Both the position numbers and the translations under genes were made by a program. Of a stretch of 64,000 bases of DNA, positions 33,200-44,888 are shown piece after piece. The stretch's first letter is position 1. The number at the start of each line of letters is the position of its first letter. Source of the DNA: Dasypus novemcinctus (lineage: Eukaryota; Chordata; Mammalia; Cingulata; Dasypodidae). The notes below the pieces were generated by a model. It made no database searches. It saw only the letters and a list, made by a program, of their open reading frames with translations, and was not told where the DNA came from. The stretch spans positions 1,054,001 through 1,118,000 of the forward strand of contig NC_080677.1 of the NCBI RefSeq assembly GCF_030445035.2. The letters run 5' to 3'.

Positions 33200-33450
33200 A
33201 GAGTAGGAATGTTTCTTGAGCACTTAGGATGTACCAAGTGCTATTGTCTAAGAGCCTTACATGCACATGGCATTTCAGTTACTTTACCCTTTATTTAATC
33301 TTTAAAACAGCCCTATGAGATTGCTGCTGTTATTAACTCTAGTCTCTGGATGAGGAAAATGAGACATGGGGTTTAAGTAAACTTCCCCAGGCTAAGCGGT
33401 CAGTGGTGGGATCTGGACTGATAAAGTGTGGATGCTTGAGCTTCTGCTCA
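33200..33450 (-). mobile_element. MIR SINE, antisense
   Basis: TTGAGCACTTAGGATGTACC, 'cagccctatgagattgctgctgttatt', 'ggatgaggaaaatgagac' and 'ccaggctaagcggtcagtggtgggatctgg' give the MIR antisense order over nearly its full length. Confidence 0.8.
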
Positions 33451-33457
33451 TGACACA

Positions 33458-34090
33458 TGTAGCAGTTAGAGATTATTTATGAATACCAAAAAAAGAGAGA
33501 TATTGATTAGGTTTGTAAACTAGTCTGTTCCTCGGGGTATGATACCCTTTGATTGTATTAAACCCTAAGGCTTTTATGCTTACTTGATTAAATTGAGATT
33601 AGGGCTTTGATTTGCCATTAGGGCATGCCCTCTTGGTGGATTATGTAAACAGACTTTCAATCAAGGACACAAAAAAGTAAGTACACAGAAGAAGATGGAA
33701 AGGGAGCTCCAGAGACATGGACGAGGATCCTGGGGTCCCAGGAAGGGAGATGAGCCATTCACCTAACAGCTATAGCTGACTTCGTGAAGAGACCAGAGCA
33801 GCTGAGTCCAAAAAGAAACGAGCCTTCCAGCCTATAGCTCAGATCAAGAGGAGCTTGGGCCATGGAGCCTTAAGAGGAGAGAGGAAGCTGGACGTCACAG
33901 GCTTTGCCCACCATCTCACTTCAACACGTGGCAAATGACTTTGGGTGAGAAAGTGCCTCTTATGGTACCTTGAGTTGGACTCTTTAGGGTCTTGTAACTG
34001 TAAGCTTCTACCCCAAATAAATACCCTTTATAAAAGCCAACAGATTTCTGGTACTTTGAATCAGCACCCTTTTGAATGACTAATATAACA
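33458..34090 (+). mobile_element. Solo LTR, MaLR-like, near full length
   Basis: It starts TGTAGCAGTTAGAGATTATT and ends 'cagcacccttttgaatgactaatataaca', about 633 bp with TG...CA ends. Near the 3' end are CCCCAAATAAATACCC (34012-34027) and 'tttataaaagccaacagatttctggtac', a polyadenylation region and the usual end of this LTR type. The flanks contain ACATGT on both sides, but the exact boundary is unclear. No internal retroviral sequence follows. Confidence 0.75.
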
Positions 34091-34673
34091 TGTGTTCTTT
34101 GTTAAACTTCCAAGAGATTGGTGATTTATCTTCACATTAATTGCATAACTCTTGAATTATTTTGCACAATTTACTTTAAGTTTTTCTGTCTGTTTCACTT
34201 ATCTAAAAACTATTACTGAGTTTACCCTTTTACTCAATTTGATTTAAAGCATTACTTAGATTGCTGATATTTTAATATATATTTAGCATAGACATTTTAA
34301 AAATACAATGAAAAGAATAAAGAAACCTTAAATAAAAACTTTAGTCAACTTAGTAATAGCTCATCACTGAACTTACATACTTCTTTAACAGTAATAAAAT
34401 CCATTCAATTCTGGATTTGCTAAACAATTGTACTAAATGGTGTCTTTCGTACTGTTTATATCCATTTTGTCACCTGCATATGTATAGATGTATAGTAGCA
34501 ATTAATTTTTTATTGAAATGATCTTACTTTTTCATTTTAGAATTAATGTGCTGTTTTTTATAATTAAAAATTGCTTAATTGAAAAAAAATTCTATGAATC
34601 TCCTTGAATCCCCTATCTCAAATCAACCATCAAGCATTCAATAATATTTTGGTGTGTATATTTCCAGAATTAC

Positions 34674-34674
34674 T

Positions 34675-34743
<69 letters not shown>

Positions 34744-34768
34744 ATCTATCTATCTATCTACCTACCTA
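34674..34768. repeat. (TATC)n microsatellite
   Basis: About 20 TATC units with one interruption (ATCATC near 34741) and a short CTAC variant end. Encoded 'LSIYLSIY' frames are artefacts. Confidence 0.97.
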
Positions 34769-34814
34769 CATGTATATGATATACATTTATTGTTAATATA
34801 GCATAATTATTATA

Positions 34815-34995
34815 AAATCCTGATTCTGCCACATACTTTCTCTATGTTATTAGTAACTTACCTGAACTCTTTGAACTTGTTTCCTCATCCAAGAAAGAGA
34901 AGAAAATAACAATTCTTACTTCATATGTTTATGAGAAAGAAATGAGTTTATATAAACAAACATCTTTGAAATGTACTTGACACATAATAAACAAT
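34815..34995 (+). mobile_element. MIR SINE, sense
   Basis: 'tcctgattctgccacatac', 'gtaacttacctgaactctttgaacttgtttcctcatcc' and 'gaaatgtacttgacacataataaac' follow the MIR sense order. Confidence 0.7.
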
Positions 34996-35385
34996 AGCAT
35001 TAATTAACATCATCATTTTCATCATAATTTGAATAAAATTTTGTGTTTTGATATTTTTCAGAAAATTTCTTCCCTAATGTCACAGAAACGTAAATGTCCT
35101 TTTCCACATCAAATAATGGTCTGTTTATATGAACTAAACTAGTGTAGTTTTTTCCCCCATGTTTGGAATTATTTTCTTAGAATAGACTGTTTAGGAGTGG
35201 TTACAATTAATTTTAAGACTTTATATATCATTACATTTATTTTAAAAAATTATCACATACATCTGATTGATTTTTCTTGTGATCAACCTAAGTTCCCTTT
35301 ATTTAATTCTATTGGTTTTGATTTGTTTTTCAAGTTTTAAATTTATTTAAAATTTTTGGGGGGGTTTTCAATTTAGTTATACACA
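34996..35385. other. AT-rich sequence, possible antisense L1M remnant
   Basis: TTTAGGAGTGGTTACAATTA and neighbouring T-rich text resemble a worn antisense L1M 3' end. No gene. Confidence 0.3.
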
Positions 35386-35395
35386 GTTTTCTTCT

Positions 35396-35906
35396 TTTAA
35401 AAAAGATTTATTTATTTATTTATTTATCTATTTATTTATTTATTTCCCCCACTGCCCTCCGTGCCTGCTCTCAGTTTCCATTCGCTGTGCATTCTTCTGT
35501 GTCTGCTTGTCTTCTCTTTCGATGGCACCAGGAACCAATCCCGGGAACTTTTAGAGTGGGAGAGAGGTGCTCAGTCGCTTGCGCCACCTCAGCTTGCTGG
35601 TCTGCTGCATCTCTTATTGTCTCTCCTCTGTGTCTCTTTTTGTTGCATCTGCTGCACCAGGTCTCCATGCCAGTCAGCTTGCCATGCAGGCCAGCCCTCC
35701 TGTACAGGCCAGCATGCCACATGGGTCAGCATTCCATTTGGGCTAACACTCTGCGTGGGCCAGCTCTTTCCTCAGGCCTGCTCTCCGCTCGGACCAGCTT
35801 GCCATGGGGGCCAATTTGCCTTCACCAGGAGGCCCCAGGAATCAAAACACTGGACCTCCCATGTGGTAGACAGGAACCCAATCACTTGAGCCACATCTGC
35901 TTCCTG
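35396..35906 (-). mobile_element. DAS-type SINE, antisense, with degenerate internal tandem repeat
   Basis: The tail AAAGATTTATTTATTTATTT is followed by an inner head (35524-35595, CACCAGGAACCAATCCCGGG) and an outer head (35827-35905, 'caggaggccccaggaatc' to GAGCCACATCTGCTTCC). Between them, 35665-35825 is a series of roughly 19-21-bp units built around GCCAG...GCCA (for example CAGCTTGCCATG at 35677 and again at 35798). The same slot in the copy at 47.0 kb holds a clean 19/38-bp minisatellite, so this appears to be the degenerate form of that array. Confidence 0.85.
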
Positions 35907-36980
35907 GTGTTCCTCTTTTTGTAAAATTTGAACTGATAGAGCTCTTTCAAGGTCTGCTACTTGCTATCAATATTCTTGGATTGATACCAGCCCTGGTCCT
36001 TTGTGAAGCCAGCTTCAGTCCATAGCTGCTGGACAAGCAAAGCCCCTATGTCAATATGTTCTGCTGGAGTGAGGCGGGATACTCTTCAGTGCCGAATGGC
36101 TGACCAGTAGACACTGAAGTGATGGTGGCATAGACACAAAGTCACTAGCCCAGACTGCTGGGACATCTTGGCTTTTTCTGTCTTCCTCCAGCCTGCTCCC
36201 CTGATTGGGATGTAGTATCCTCTGGCCACATCCAAGGCAGCCGCGGGTCAGTGGGGTGGAGCTGCTCTTCTGTTCATAGGCACAACTCTGTGATCTATGA
36301 TTTGCAAGAGAGAACATGGAGGGTTGTTCTGTTTCAGACCACCAGGTGCCATTCTAAAATCCAGCTTTACTGATGTTGTAGATAAGATAAAATCCTTGCC
36401 ATAAACACATCTTGACACATATAATAAAATGACTCTAATTTTAAAAAGATAAAATCCTTGCAAATTCTGGCAAAACATTAACTGTAAATCAAAGCATTTA
36501 AAATGGAATGAGCATTCATGAGTTTTCATAGGCAGTACTTTGGAACTTTCTAATGAGACCTCAGTCTAATTTAGACCCAAATGATTTTCTTACTCAAAAC
36601 CCCAAGACATTGTACTTTCAGGAAAAAACTTCCAAGAATTCTTAAACATTCTTCAATCTTTTGCAAGTTTGCTACTTCTTTTGATGTCTTAAAGGCCATT
36701 TTAGTTAGAAATTGGAAAAGCATGAGTCATACATCAGTTTAAATCCAAATCTTTATTCAGACCCTACTAGGGACTGCGTGATTATTTAGTTTCACAATTT
36801 TGTTTCATAGTTGGGAAACATATGGGTTCCAACATCTTTCATTATTTGCTGTAGTATCACATACGGTAAAAGGTTAAAGTCCAGCTTTGTGTTTTTGTTG
36901 TCTTTTTGATCTGAGGGTTCTTCAGCTGTCTTCCATGTGAAGATAATAAAATGACACTTTTAATTTTTTATTAGCACTTC
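35907..36980. other. Unassigned sequence, no supported gene
   Basis: Mixed to AT-rich sequence. GATAAAATCCTTGC occurs twice about 65 bp apart (near 36385 and 36449). Nothing else is recognised. Confidence 0.45.
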
Positions 36981-37125
36981 AGCAATCCTTCACACACACT
37001 GTCTTACGTGCCCCTCACAGCTGCCATGTGAGGTAGGCAGGGTAAGACTCATAACTCCCACTGACAGGTGAGGAGATGGGGAGCAGACGCGGTAGGCGGC
37101 TCGTCAAGCTGTGCTGAAAGGCGGC
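36981..37125 (-). mobile_element. MIR SINE fragment, antisense
   Basis: 'gccatgtgaggtaggcagggtaagactcataactcccactgacaggtgaggagatgggg' is the antisense MIR core. Confidence 0.65.
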
Positions 37126-37384
37126 TTGTGGACAGGAGCAGGGTGGAGGGGAAAAGACACTGGCTTAGGACACACTTCTGTCTTTTCCTGTCTTCGATAC
37201 CTCCCCGAAGTCTGCATCTTTAAATAAGGCACATAATTGATCACAGAAAATAGCAGTAGCGCCTTATTTACCAACCCATTAGGCTAATTAGAAGCTGAGG
37301 ATAATAAATGTGATGAGAAGACAGTGGTGGAGAGGGTAAGGGATGGCCCAGGCAAACGGAGAGGAAAAGGTGACAAGACAGTGT

Positions 37385-37605
37385 GTCTTAGTCTTCCAAA
37401 GCTCCCATGGCAAATACCACCCCATGGGGTCGCTTGGACACTGGGAATTTACTGGTGACGCTGTCTGCCCAAAGCCTGGAAAGTGCTGGTGCTGGCTGCC
37501 AATGCTCCTTGGGTTTTCTGGTTTGTAGCCCTACCTTTCATCGTAGGGATGGGGCTGAGACCACAAGTGAGCCCAGCTCTTGAGGACATCTTGAGGACAT
37601 CTTGA
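37385..37605 (-). mobile_element. MaLR LTR fragment, antisense
   Basis: GTCTTAGTCTTCCAAAGCTCCCATGG, 'caaataccaccccatggggtcgc' and 'gggaatttact' follow the antisense start of MaLR LTRs, as at 32.43 kb. It is heavily worn. Confidence 0.5.
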
Positions 37606-37610
37606 GGACA
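37578..37610. repeat. Three-copy 11-bp tandem repeat
   Basis: TCTTGAGGACA is repeated three times without change. Confidence 0.9.
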
Positions 37611-39370
37611 TCAGCCCATTTACGTAATTTATGCTCTATCGGCAAACGAAAACATTGAAAGGTTTTGAGCAAAGTCATGCTGTGCGTTCACTGGGTCCCA
37701 TCTGAATTGAAGAAACCAAGCAACTTTTTAAGATTTCAACTATTTACAGTATATTGTTTGTACGCTGCTAAATGATGTATTTATCCATTGGTTTGTTAGA
37801 TGCCAACAAGAAATATATAGATGTAGCAACATATAAGCTAATATTTGTGATAATGGTGAAATTCTCCAATGTTTAAATTCCCTACCATATATTGTGGGAG
37901 AAAACAGAACTGAACTTAAAATGAATAGGACTACTTGAGTGTTTATTTCAAATTCTAATTTTGCTGAGAGTTTAGCAGTGGCGTACTAATGTTATATCTT
38001 CTAGTTCTCATAATATCATTTTTTTCTACAGATTTTTTTTGTTGGTTTCCCAGGGTTCCATTGCCAACAGCATGGCCATCTATTCCCATTTTTATTTCTT
38101 TTTTCCCAATGCCCAAGCATATACATTCTTCTCAAATTTGTTAGAGTTTATGTTTTCCACCCTGCTCCTCCTTGAAAACATAGAAGGCTGATCAAATTCT
38201 TATGTAACAGAAAGATTTTTTTCACTCTCATCTAAAGGAAAATTCAAAGTTTCCAGAGTTAGTTGTAATTTCAGAATTTTGTACAGATCAGTTTCATTCA
38301 TGACCCCAAACCACAAATGATAAAATGCAAGAATGCCTCACAGGAAACCTTTAAGATGCAGTAATAGTTCAGTTAGTTCATCCCAGTGTGCTGTGGTTCT
38401 AAGAAAGGTTTGTGTTAGAGCTAAAGAAAATGAGAAGATGCACTGATGCTGCCAATTCACAAATGCAATGAGTACATTTAGGCATTCCTGTCATAGTACA
38501 TGAAAATATTTTAAATCATGCCAGCCTTATTCTAACCGTCACTGAAGCAAATACTATAAGAAAAACCTGTATGAGGTAGAATGAAAAATGAGCCCAGTTG
38601 CAAGGCCACTAATGGTGCATCTATCACTTCCTGCAAACTTCTCAGAAATGTGAAAGTAAGTCTAGTACAGAAGAGTTAGAGTATCTCTGTGATTCCCAGA
38701 ATTCCCTGCAATGTCCAAAGACTGCAAATGCATGTGAACAGTTACTCAGAGCTCCATCAAGCCTAGATGATAAATTCAGGCGTTTTCATAAACAGCTCAT
38801 GCTTTGCTTTTCACTTTTCCTCTTTCTTTCTTTCTATGCATGTATTGCATTTCTACTTTAGGCCAGAGCCTAGACTTCTTCTGGGAATTTAGAGATGAAT
38901 AAATCGGGGGGGGGGGTGGGGGTGGGGAGGGTATCAAATTTACCTCCAGCTCCTACTCATTAGTCTGTTATTCACATTTTCAAATCTTTGAATTTGAGAT
39001 GTAGGCAGAATGAAAATACATATAATGTGATGCTTTAAGGGCCCATTGCTTATATTATAGTTTTCTTTTCATAATTATTATCACCATAACATTTTTAGTA
39101 GTCTACAGTTTTAATGTATACTTTGTATCTTTGTGTGTGAAGATCTAATTGTTGTTTGGCTTGATTTTTAATTGAAGGTACTGACCTTATGCCTGACCGA
39201 GTAACATTGGCACCCAGTTTTAGAGTTATAAGGGTAGTAGCAGAGTGATTGTTAAAAACCTATAATCCTTGACCTCAGTCAAGCTGAGTCAGTCTGTGGT
39301 TTAGAGCATCTTGATATTTTTAAAACCCACTAAAGTGGATTTGCATTTTTTAAAGCATCAGAGACATCCT
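37611..39370. other. Unassigned AT-rich sequence with a G-rich tract
   Basis: No gene recognised. The stretch 38838-38900 ('tgtattgcatttctactttaggcc ... gaatttagagatgaataa') may be a fragment of an L2 or MIR in antisense. A G-rich tract sits at 38906-38931. Confidence 0.4.
38906..38931 (+). repeat. G-rich tract (possible G-quadruplex)
   Basis: There is a run of 11 G, then G5, G4 and G3 runs separated by single T or A. The spacing would allow a four-stranded fold on the plus strand. Confidence 0.8.
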
Positions 39371-39374
39371 TTTT

Positions 39375-40842
39375 TTTTTTAATTAGAAAAGATGTGGGTT
39401 TACAGAACAATCATGCATAAAATACAGGATTCCCATATACCACCTTATTATTAACACCGTAGTATGGAATATTTTTATGATTGATGAAAGCACATTTTTA
39501 TAATTGTATTATTTATAATTATACAAAACCCTGGTTTAACTTAGGGTTCACTGTTTGTATAGTGTAGTTCCTTGGATTTTTTAAAAATTATTGATACCAT
39601 GTATACAATCCAGCATCTCCCCTTCTAACCACATTCGTATATATCATTCAGTGCTGTTAATTATGTTCATAATTTTTGTGCTACCATCACCACTATCCAT
39701 TCCCAAAATATTTCCATTGTTTCAAATAGGAACCCTGAACATTTTAAGTCTTAACTCCCCATTCCCTATCCCCAATGCATCTAGACTCTGACTCTGAGTT
39801 TGCTTATTCTAATTATTTCATATCAGTGAGATCAATCAATATTTGTCCTTGGTAGTGTCTGGCTTATTTTGCTCAGCATAATGTCTTCAAGGGTCATTCA
39901 TGTAGCATGTACCATAATGTTTTTTATTAATAATATTTATTTTTTTAGGTTTACAGAAAATAGAGAGTTCGCATATACGTATCCCTTCTCCTTCCTATTT
40001 CTTAACATCTTGCGTGAACATGGTATATTTGTTCAAATTGATAAACCAATACTGATACTTATTAACTAAAGTCTATAATTACCATTAGAGTTCATTTTTT
40101 GTGTTGAGCAATTCTGTGGATTTTGACAAACGTGTGATGCCATGTTTCCACCATTACTCTATCATACAAAATACTTTCACATCCCCGCTCCTCGACCCAT
40201 TCATTCTTTCCCTCTTTTCCACAATTTCATATAGTTGGGATCATACATTATGTAATCATTTCAGAATAACTTCTTTCACTAAGCAGTATGCACTTAAGAT
40301 TCTTCCATGCCTTTGGGGGACTTGATAGCTCATTTCTTTTTAATCACTAAAAAATATTCCATTGTATGGATGTGCCACAATTTGTTTATCCATTCACCTA
40401 TTGAAGGGAATCTTGTTTGCTTTGGTTTTTTTTTTTTTTTTGCAATTATGAGTAAAGCTGTTATAAACATTCAAGTACAGGGCTTTTTGTGGGCATATTT
40501 TCAGATCATTTGGGTAAATAGCTAGGAGTGTGATGCCAGGTCATATGGTACGGCTATGTTTAGCTTTGTGAGAAATTGCCAGGCTCTCTCCCACTGTAGT
40601 TGCCCTATTTTGCATACATGAGTGTTCCCGTTGCTCTCATCCTTGCCAGCAGTTGGTGTTGTCAGTTTCGTCACTCCAATAGGTGTGTAGAGCTATTTCA
40701 TTCTTGTTTTGATAGGCAATTCCCTAATGATTTATGATGTGTGACATCTTTTCCTTTGTTTATTAACCATTTGTGTATTTTCTTTGGTGAAGTCTCTTCA
40801 AATCTTTTTCCTATTTTTAAAATAGATTTTTTTCTGATTGTT
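39375..40842 (-). mobile_element. L1M 3' region, antisense (two overlapping pieces)
   Basis: Landmarks: 'gatgtgggtttacagaacaatcatgcataaaatacaggattcccatatacc' (39389-39440), 'cactatccattcccaaaa', 'ctggcttattttgctcagcataatgtcttcaaggg' (39861-39895). Then a second set begins at about 39915 with 'aggtttacagaaaatagagagttcgcatatac' and 'ttcactaagcagtatgcac'. The repeated order shows one L1M 3' end inserted into, or duplicated next to, another. It runs on to the DAS SINE at 40843. Confidence 0.8.
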
Positions 40843-41185
40843 TTTTTTTAAAGATTTATTTTATTTATTTATTTTTCTCCCCTTCCCCTTGCCCCAGTTG
40901 TCTGTTCTCTGTGTCCATTCGCTGTGTGTTCTTCTGTGTCCGCTTCTATTATTGTATTGTTGTCAGCAGCACCAGGAATCTGTGTCTATTCTTGTTGCAT
41001 CATCTTGCTGCGTCAGCTCTCCATGTGTGCAGTGCCATTCTTGGGCAGGCTGCACTTTCTTTTGCGCTGGGCAACTCTCCTTACCAGGCGCACTCCTTGC
41101 GTGTGGGGCTCCCCTATGTGGGGGACACCCCTGTGTGGCAGGGCACTCCTTGCATGCATCAGCACTGCATGTGGGTCAGCTCCAC
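40843..41185 (-). mobile_element. DAS-type SINE, antisense, 5'-truncated (tRNA head missing)
   Basis: Tail and body are present, from AAAGATTTATTTTATTTATT to 'ctgcatgtgggtcagctccac'. The element stops before the antisense B box and head, so about 70-80 bp at its 5' end are absent. The short direct repeat ATTGTT lies at 40837-40842 and 41186-41191. The L1 sequence continues across the site. This is consistent with a 5'-truncated insertion rather than later deletion. Confidence 0.85.
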
Positions 41186-41765
41186 ATTGTTGAGTTTTAA
41201 GAGTTCTTTGTATTAGAATGGTGTTTTGCAAATGTTTTCTCTGTGAGTTTTCACTCATTCTCTGAACAGTGTCTTTAACAGAATAGTTTTTTTTAAAAAA
41301 GGAATTCCAACTTACCTATTTTTCCTTTCATAGATTGATCTTTTGGTATTGTATGTAAAACCTCATCATTAAACCACAGATCACCTAGATTTTCTCCTAT
41401 GTTACCTTCTATGAATATTTATAGTTTTGAATTTTACATTTTGTCTATGATCCATTTTGAGGTAATTTTTGTGATGACTGTAACGTCAGTGTTTAGATTC
41501 ATTTTTTTGCAGTTGTGTCAGCACCATTAGTCAAAAAGACTCCTTTCTCCCTTGAGTGGCGTTTGCTCCTTTGTCAGAGCTCAGTTGGCTAGATTTGGGT
41601 CTATTTCTGGGCACTTTATTCTGTATCATTGCTCTTTGTATGCATTTGCTCATCAGTACCACAGTGTCTTGATTAAAACTTTAGGCTCAGGTGTCCTCAA
41701 CTTTGTTATTCTTTTTCAATATTTTGTGTTGGCTTGAGTAGTCCTTTCCATCATTTGTATTGTGC
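41186..41765 (-). mobile_element. L1M 3' region, antisense, continues after SINE
   Basis: 'attgttgagttttaagagttctttgtattagaatggtgttttgcaaatg' continues the L1 order from 40842. Further marks are 'tctatgatccattttgaggtaattttt' (41444-41470) and 'ctcctttgtcagagctcagttggctag'. Confidence 0.85.
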
Positions 41766-42215
41766 TTTGCCAAAGGTGGATTCAGCCACTGTGTCAGAAG
41801 ATGAACCTCAAACTGATGACACATAAATGGAGTTTAGGACATTCCATGAAGTGACCTCTTCATCAAGGGTAACAGTAGAATGGAATATATGTTTTACATC
41901 CAATATGGGCCAGGAGTTGGCAAGGAACTTTTAGAACTTTGTGCAATGGCAGGTTAAGGAGAAATGCCTATCAACAATTCACTGCCAGACAAGTGTTCAA
42001 TGATTTTTTGCAATGGATATATGGTTCCTATATACTTTTGGATTTATTATGAGTCCAGACTTTAAGAAGGGGAAAATTTTCCTCCCGTAGGATTCCAAAG
42101 CTTTTATTATATCCTCCAGCAATAAAAATGGCAGAGAGCAATGATATTTTGACAAAGATTGAACAGAGTAGTTGGGTGAGACAGAAATCACTTCAGAACA
42201 ATTTTTAACTTTAAG
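41766..42215. other. Unassigned sequence
   Basis: No gene or repeat recognised. It separates an antisense from a sense L1 segment. Confidence 0.45.
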
Positions 42216-43618
42216 GATAAAAATAGATCCTGATACACAACAAAAGAAAAGTTAGATAATTAGGACCTCCTTAAATTAAGCACTCTGTACCTCAAAGGAC
42301 TTTGTGAAGGGGGTAAAAAGGCAGCCGACTCAATGGGAGAAAATATTTGGAAATCAAATATCTGACAAAGGTCTAATATCCATGATATATAAAGAGATCC
42401 TACAACTTAACAATAAAAAGACAAATGACCTGATTTTTTAAAAAAATGGGCAAAAGACCTGAATAGACATTTTTCTAAAGAAAAATAAATGTTGAAAAAA
42501 CACATGAAAAAATGCTCAGCATCACTAAGGATTAGGGAAATGCAAATCAAAGCTACAATGAGATATCATTTCATACCTACTAGAATGACCACTATTATAA
42601 AGACAGAGAACTTGTTGGGGAAGATGTAGAGAGATAGGGACCCTTGTTCACTGCTGGTGGAATGTACAACAGCACAGCCACTGTGGAGGACTGTTTGGTG
42701 TTCCTAAAGAAGTTAGATATAGATCTATCATGTGACCCAGCAATACCATTACTAGGTATATGCCGAGAACTGAGGGAAGTTTCACAAAGAGACATCTGCA
42801 AACCAGTGTCCATAAGGACATTATTCACAGTTGCCAAGAGATGGAAACAACCTAGGTGTCCATTAACTGACAAATATATAAACAAACTGTGGTACATACA
42901 CACAATGGACTATTATTCAGCTGTAAGAAGAAATGAAGTCATGAAGCATATGACAACGTGGATGAACCTGGAGGACATTATGTTGAAAGAAGCAAGTCAG
43001 GCCTAAAAAGACAAATATTGTATGAATCCGCTATTATGAATAAATATAATGAGTAAACTCATGGAGTTAATAGCTAGAATGTAAGTCAGCAGAGAGAAGA
43101 ATGTGATTAGAGAAAGGAAAGCTGAGGCTTAATCTGTGTAGAACTGGTAAAAAGTTTTTTTAAAATGTTTGGAAATGAATGGAAATGGTGATGGCACATC
43201 ATAAGATTTGTAATTAGTAGTGCTAACAAATAGGTACAATGGTGGTTTTTTTTTTTTGAGTAATGAAAATGTTCTAATATTGATTGAAGTGATGAATGCA
43301 CAACTAGGCAATTATACTAAATCCACTAATTGCATAAATTGTATGGTTTATGAACAAACAAAATATTAGGGTGGGTTGGGGGAAACACACACCAAATGTA
43401 AGATATGGACTAAAGTTGGTAGTAATATTTGACTGCGTTCTTTCATAACTTGCTACAAATGTTTCACAAAAATTTAAGGTATTTGTGGTGGGGTGATGTA
43501 CAGGAGCCCTGTATAATGAAATGCATATTTGTTTTGTAAGTTCACAACTTTTACTACATACTTATTTTTTATGAATGTTCATGTATGAATGATATACTTC
43601 AATAAATGTGTTTTTGGA
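42216..43618 (+). mobile_element. L1M 3' region, sense, about 1.4 kb
   Basis: Clear order of landmarks: 'tgggagaaaatatttggaaatcaaatatctgac', 'atgggcaaaagacctgaatagacattttt', 'aaatgcaaatcaaagctacaatgagatatcatttc', 'atgtgacccagcaataccattactaggtat', 'ttattcacagttgccaagagatggaaacaacctaggtgtcc', 'acacaatggactattattcagc', 'gatgaacctggaggacattatg'. The 120-codon frame at 42644-43006 is a remnant of L1 sequence. It has no intact partner frames. Confidence 0.9.
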
Positions 43619-44225
43619 CTATTGTTTCCAAGTTGTCTTTAAAATTTTTCTTTAATTACAGAAATTTTATATTTGTATGTAGTATATTTCTTTGTAGTAT
43701 AGTATAAATTTTATATTTCTATGTAGTATATTGATTCTTTTCTTTTATCGTGTATTTCTAATGCTTTTTGTGTATTTCTAATGCTTTTATGCTTAGAAGT
43801 TCTCTTCTCATCAAGTTTTTCACTGCTTGCCCCACTGAATTGTTTAATCCTCTTGGAATGTGTTTAGACCCATTATTCCAGTGACTATGCAGCCACCTTT
43901 TTTAAAAAAATCAAGTCCTACTGAATAATCAACTGATTGAATAATCCCACTTTCCCAGTTGTTTGTACTTTTCACTATTATCATATATGTCTTAAGTACA
44001 CTTGCATAATTTCTGGCACATTCATTGTGTTTCATTTATCACCCTGTCATTTTTTGGACCAGTATCACATTATTTTAATTATTGTACTTTCATTATCTAG
44101 TAGGTTAACTGTCCATTCATTAGTCTTTTAAAAATTTTCTTGGCTACTTTCCCTTATTTCATCTTCAAGATCAAGCTTAAAGTAATTTGGAAAAATTCCA
44201 AAATAAAGAAAAAAATAAATAAAAG
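43619..44225 (-). mobile_element. Old L1M segment, antisense
   Basis: The T-rich text 'ggaccagtatcacattattttaattattgtactttcat' and 'ggctactttcccttatttcatcttc' is typical antisense L1M. It is strongly worn. Confidence 0.6.
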
Positions 44226-44329
44226 AACTAGCTAGGGTGTGATCTGGAAACATACAACTTTGGGAAGGATAAAGAATTATTCTGAAATGTGCTATCATTT
44301 TCCAGTAATTAAATTCTTTGGGTCCTCAG

Positions 44330-44888
44330 TAATATTTTCAATTTTCCTTCATGTAGGTCTGACGTCTTTCTTATATTGTTATTCTTGATGAATTTGTGTG
44401 TGTTCTTATTGTGAATGCATTTCTATTTCCATTATGTTTTTCAAACTGACATAGATGAAAGTGCTATTATTTTGTATATTGATGTTTTATCTTTTATCAT
44501 ATCATAGCTCCTAACCCTAAAATATGTGTTTACCCTCTTGTTCTTTCCAACAGATAATTATATTACTTGCAAAATATGATAATTCTATTTTTCTTCCCCG
44601 TTTTGTTTTTCATTTCTGTCTTTTGCACTGGCTAGATCATCAGATCAATGTTAAATATTAAACAATCGCAAGGATTCTGATTATGTTTCTAACCTTAATG
44701 AAAGTGTCTACAGTGTTTAAATGTTGTTTGTTGTTAGTTTGAGATAGATTTCCTTCATCTTATTGAAGAAGTATCCTTCAAATTCAAGGTGCTAAGAATT
44801 TTTTAAAAGTAATTTTGAACCTTATCAAATACAATTTGTCATTTATAGTGGTGATCACTAGTTTCTTAACCATATTGCAATCTTGTAT
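44330..44888 (-). mobile_element. L1 ORF2 relic, antisense, left of ERV-L piece
   Basis: Antisense ORF2-like text includes 'gcaaggattctgattatgtttctaaccttaatgaaagtgtctac' and 'gatagatttccttcatcttattgaagaagtatccttc'. The L1 relation appears to resume at 45700, so the ERV-L piece lies within it. Confidence 0.6.

Noticed and set aside
33458-34090. Exact target-site duplication for the solo LTR (ACATGT on both sides)
   Set aside because: The repeated hexamer overlaps the expected TG...CA ends of the LTR, so the boundary is ambiguous and the duplication cannot be claimed.
42644-43006. 120-codon frame as a possible gene
   Set aside because: It lies in a clear sense L1M 3' segment and is a remnant of that element.
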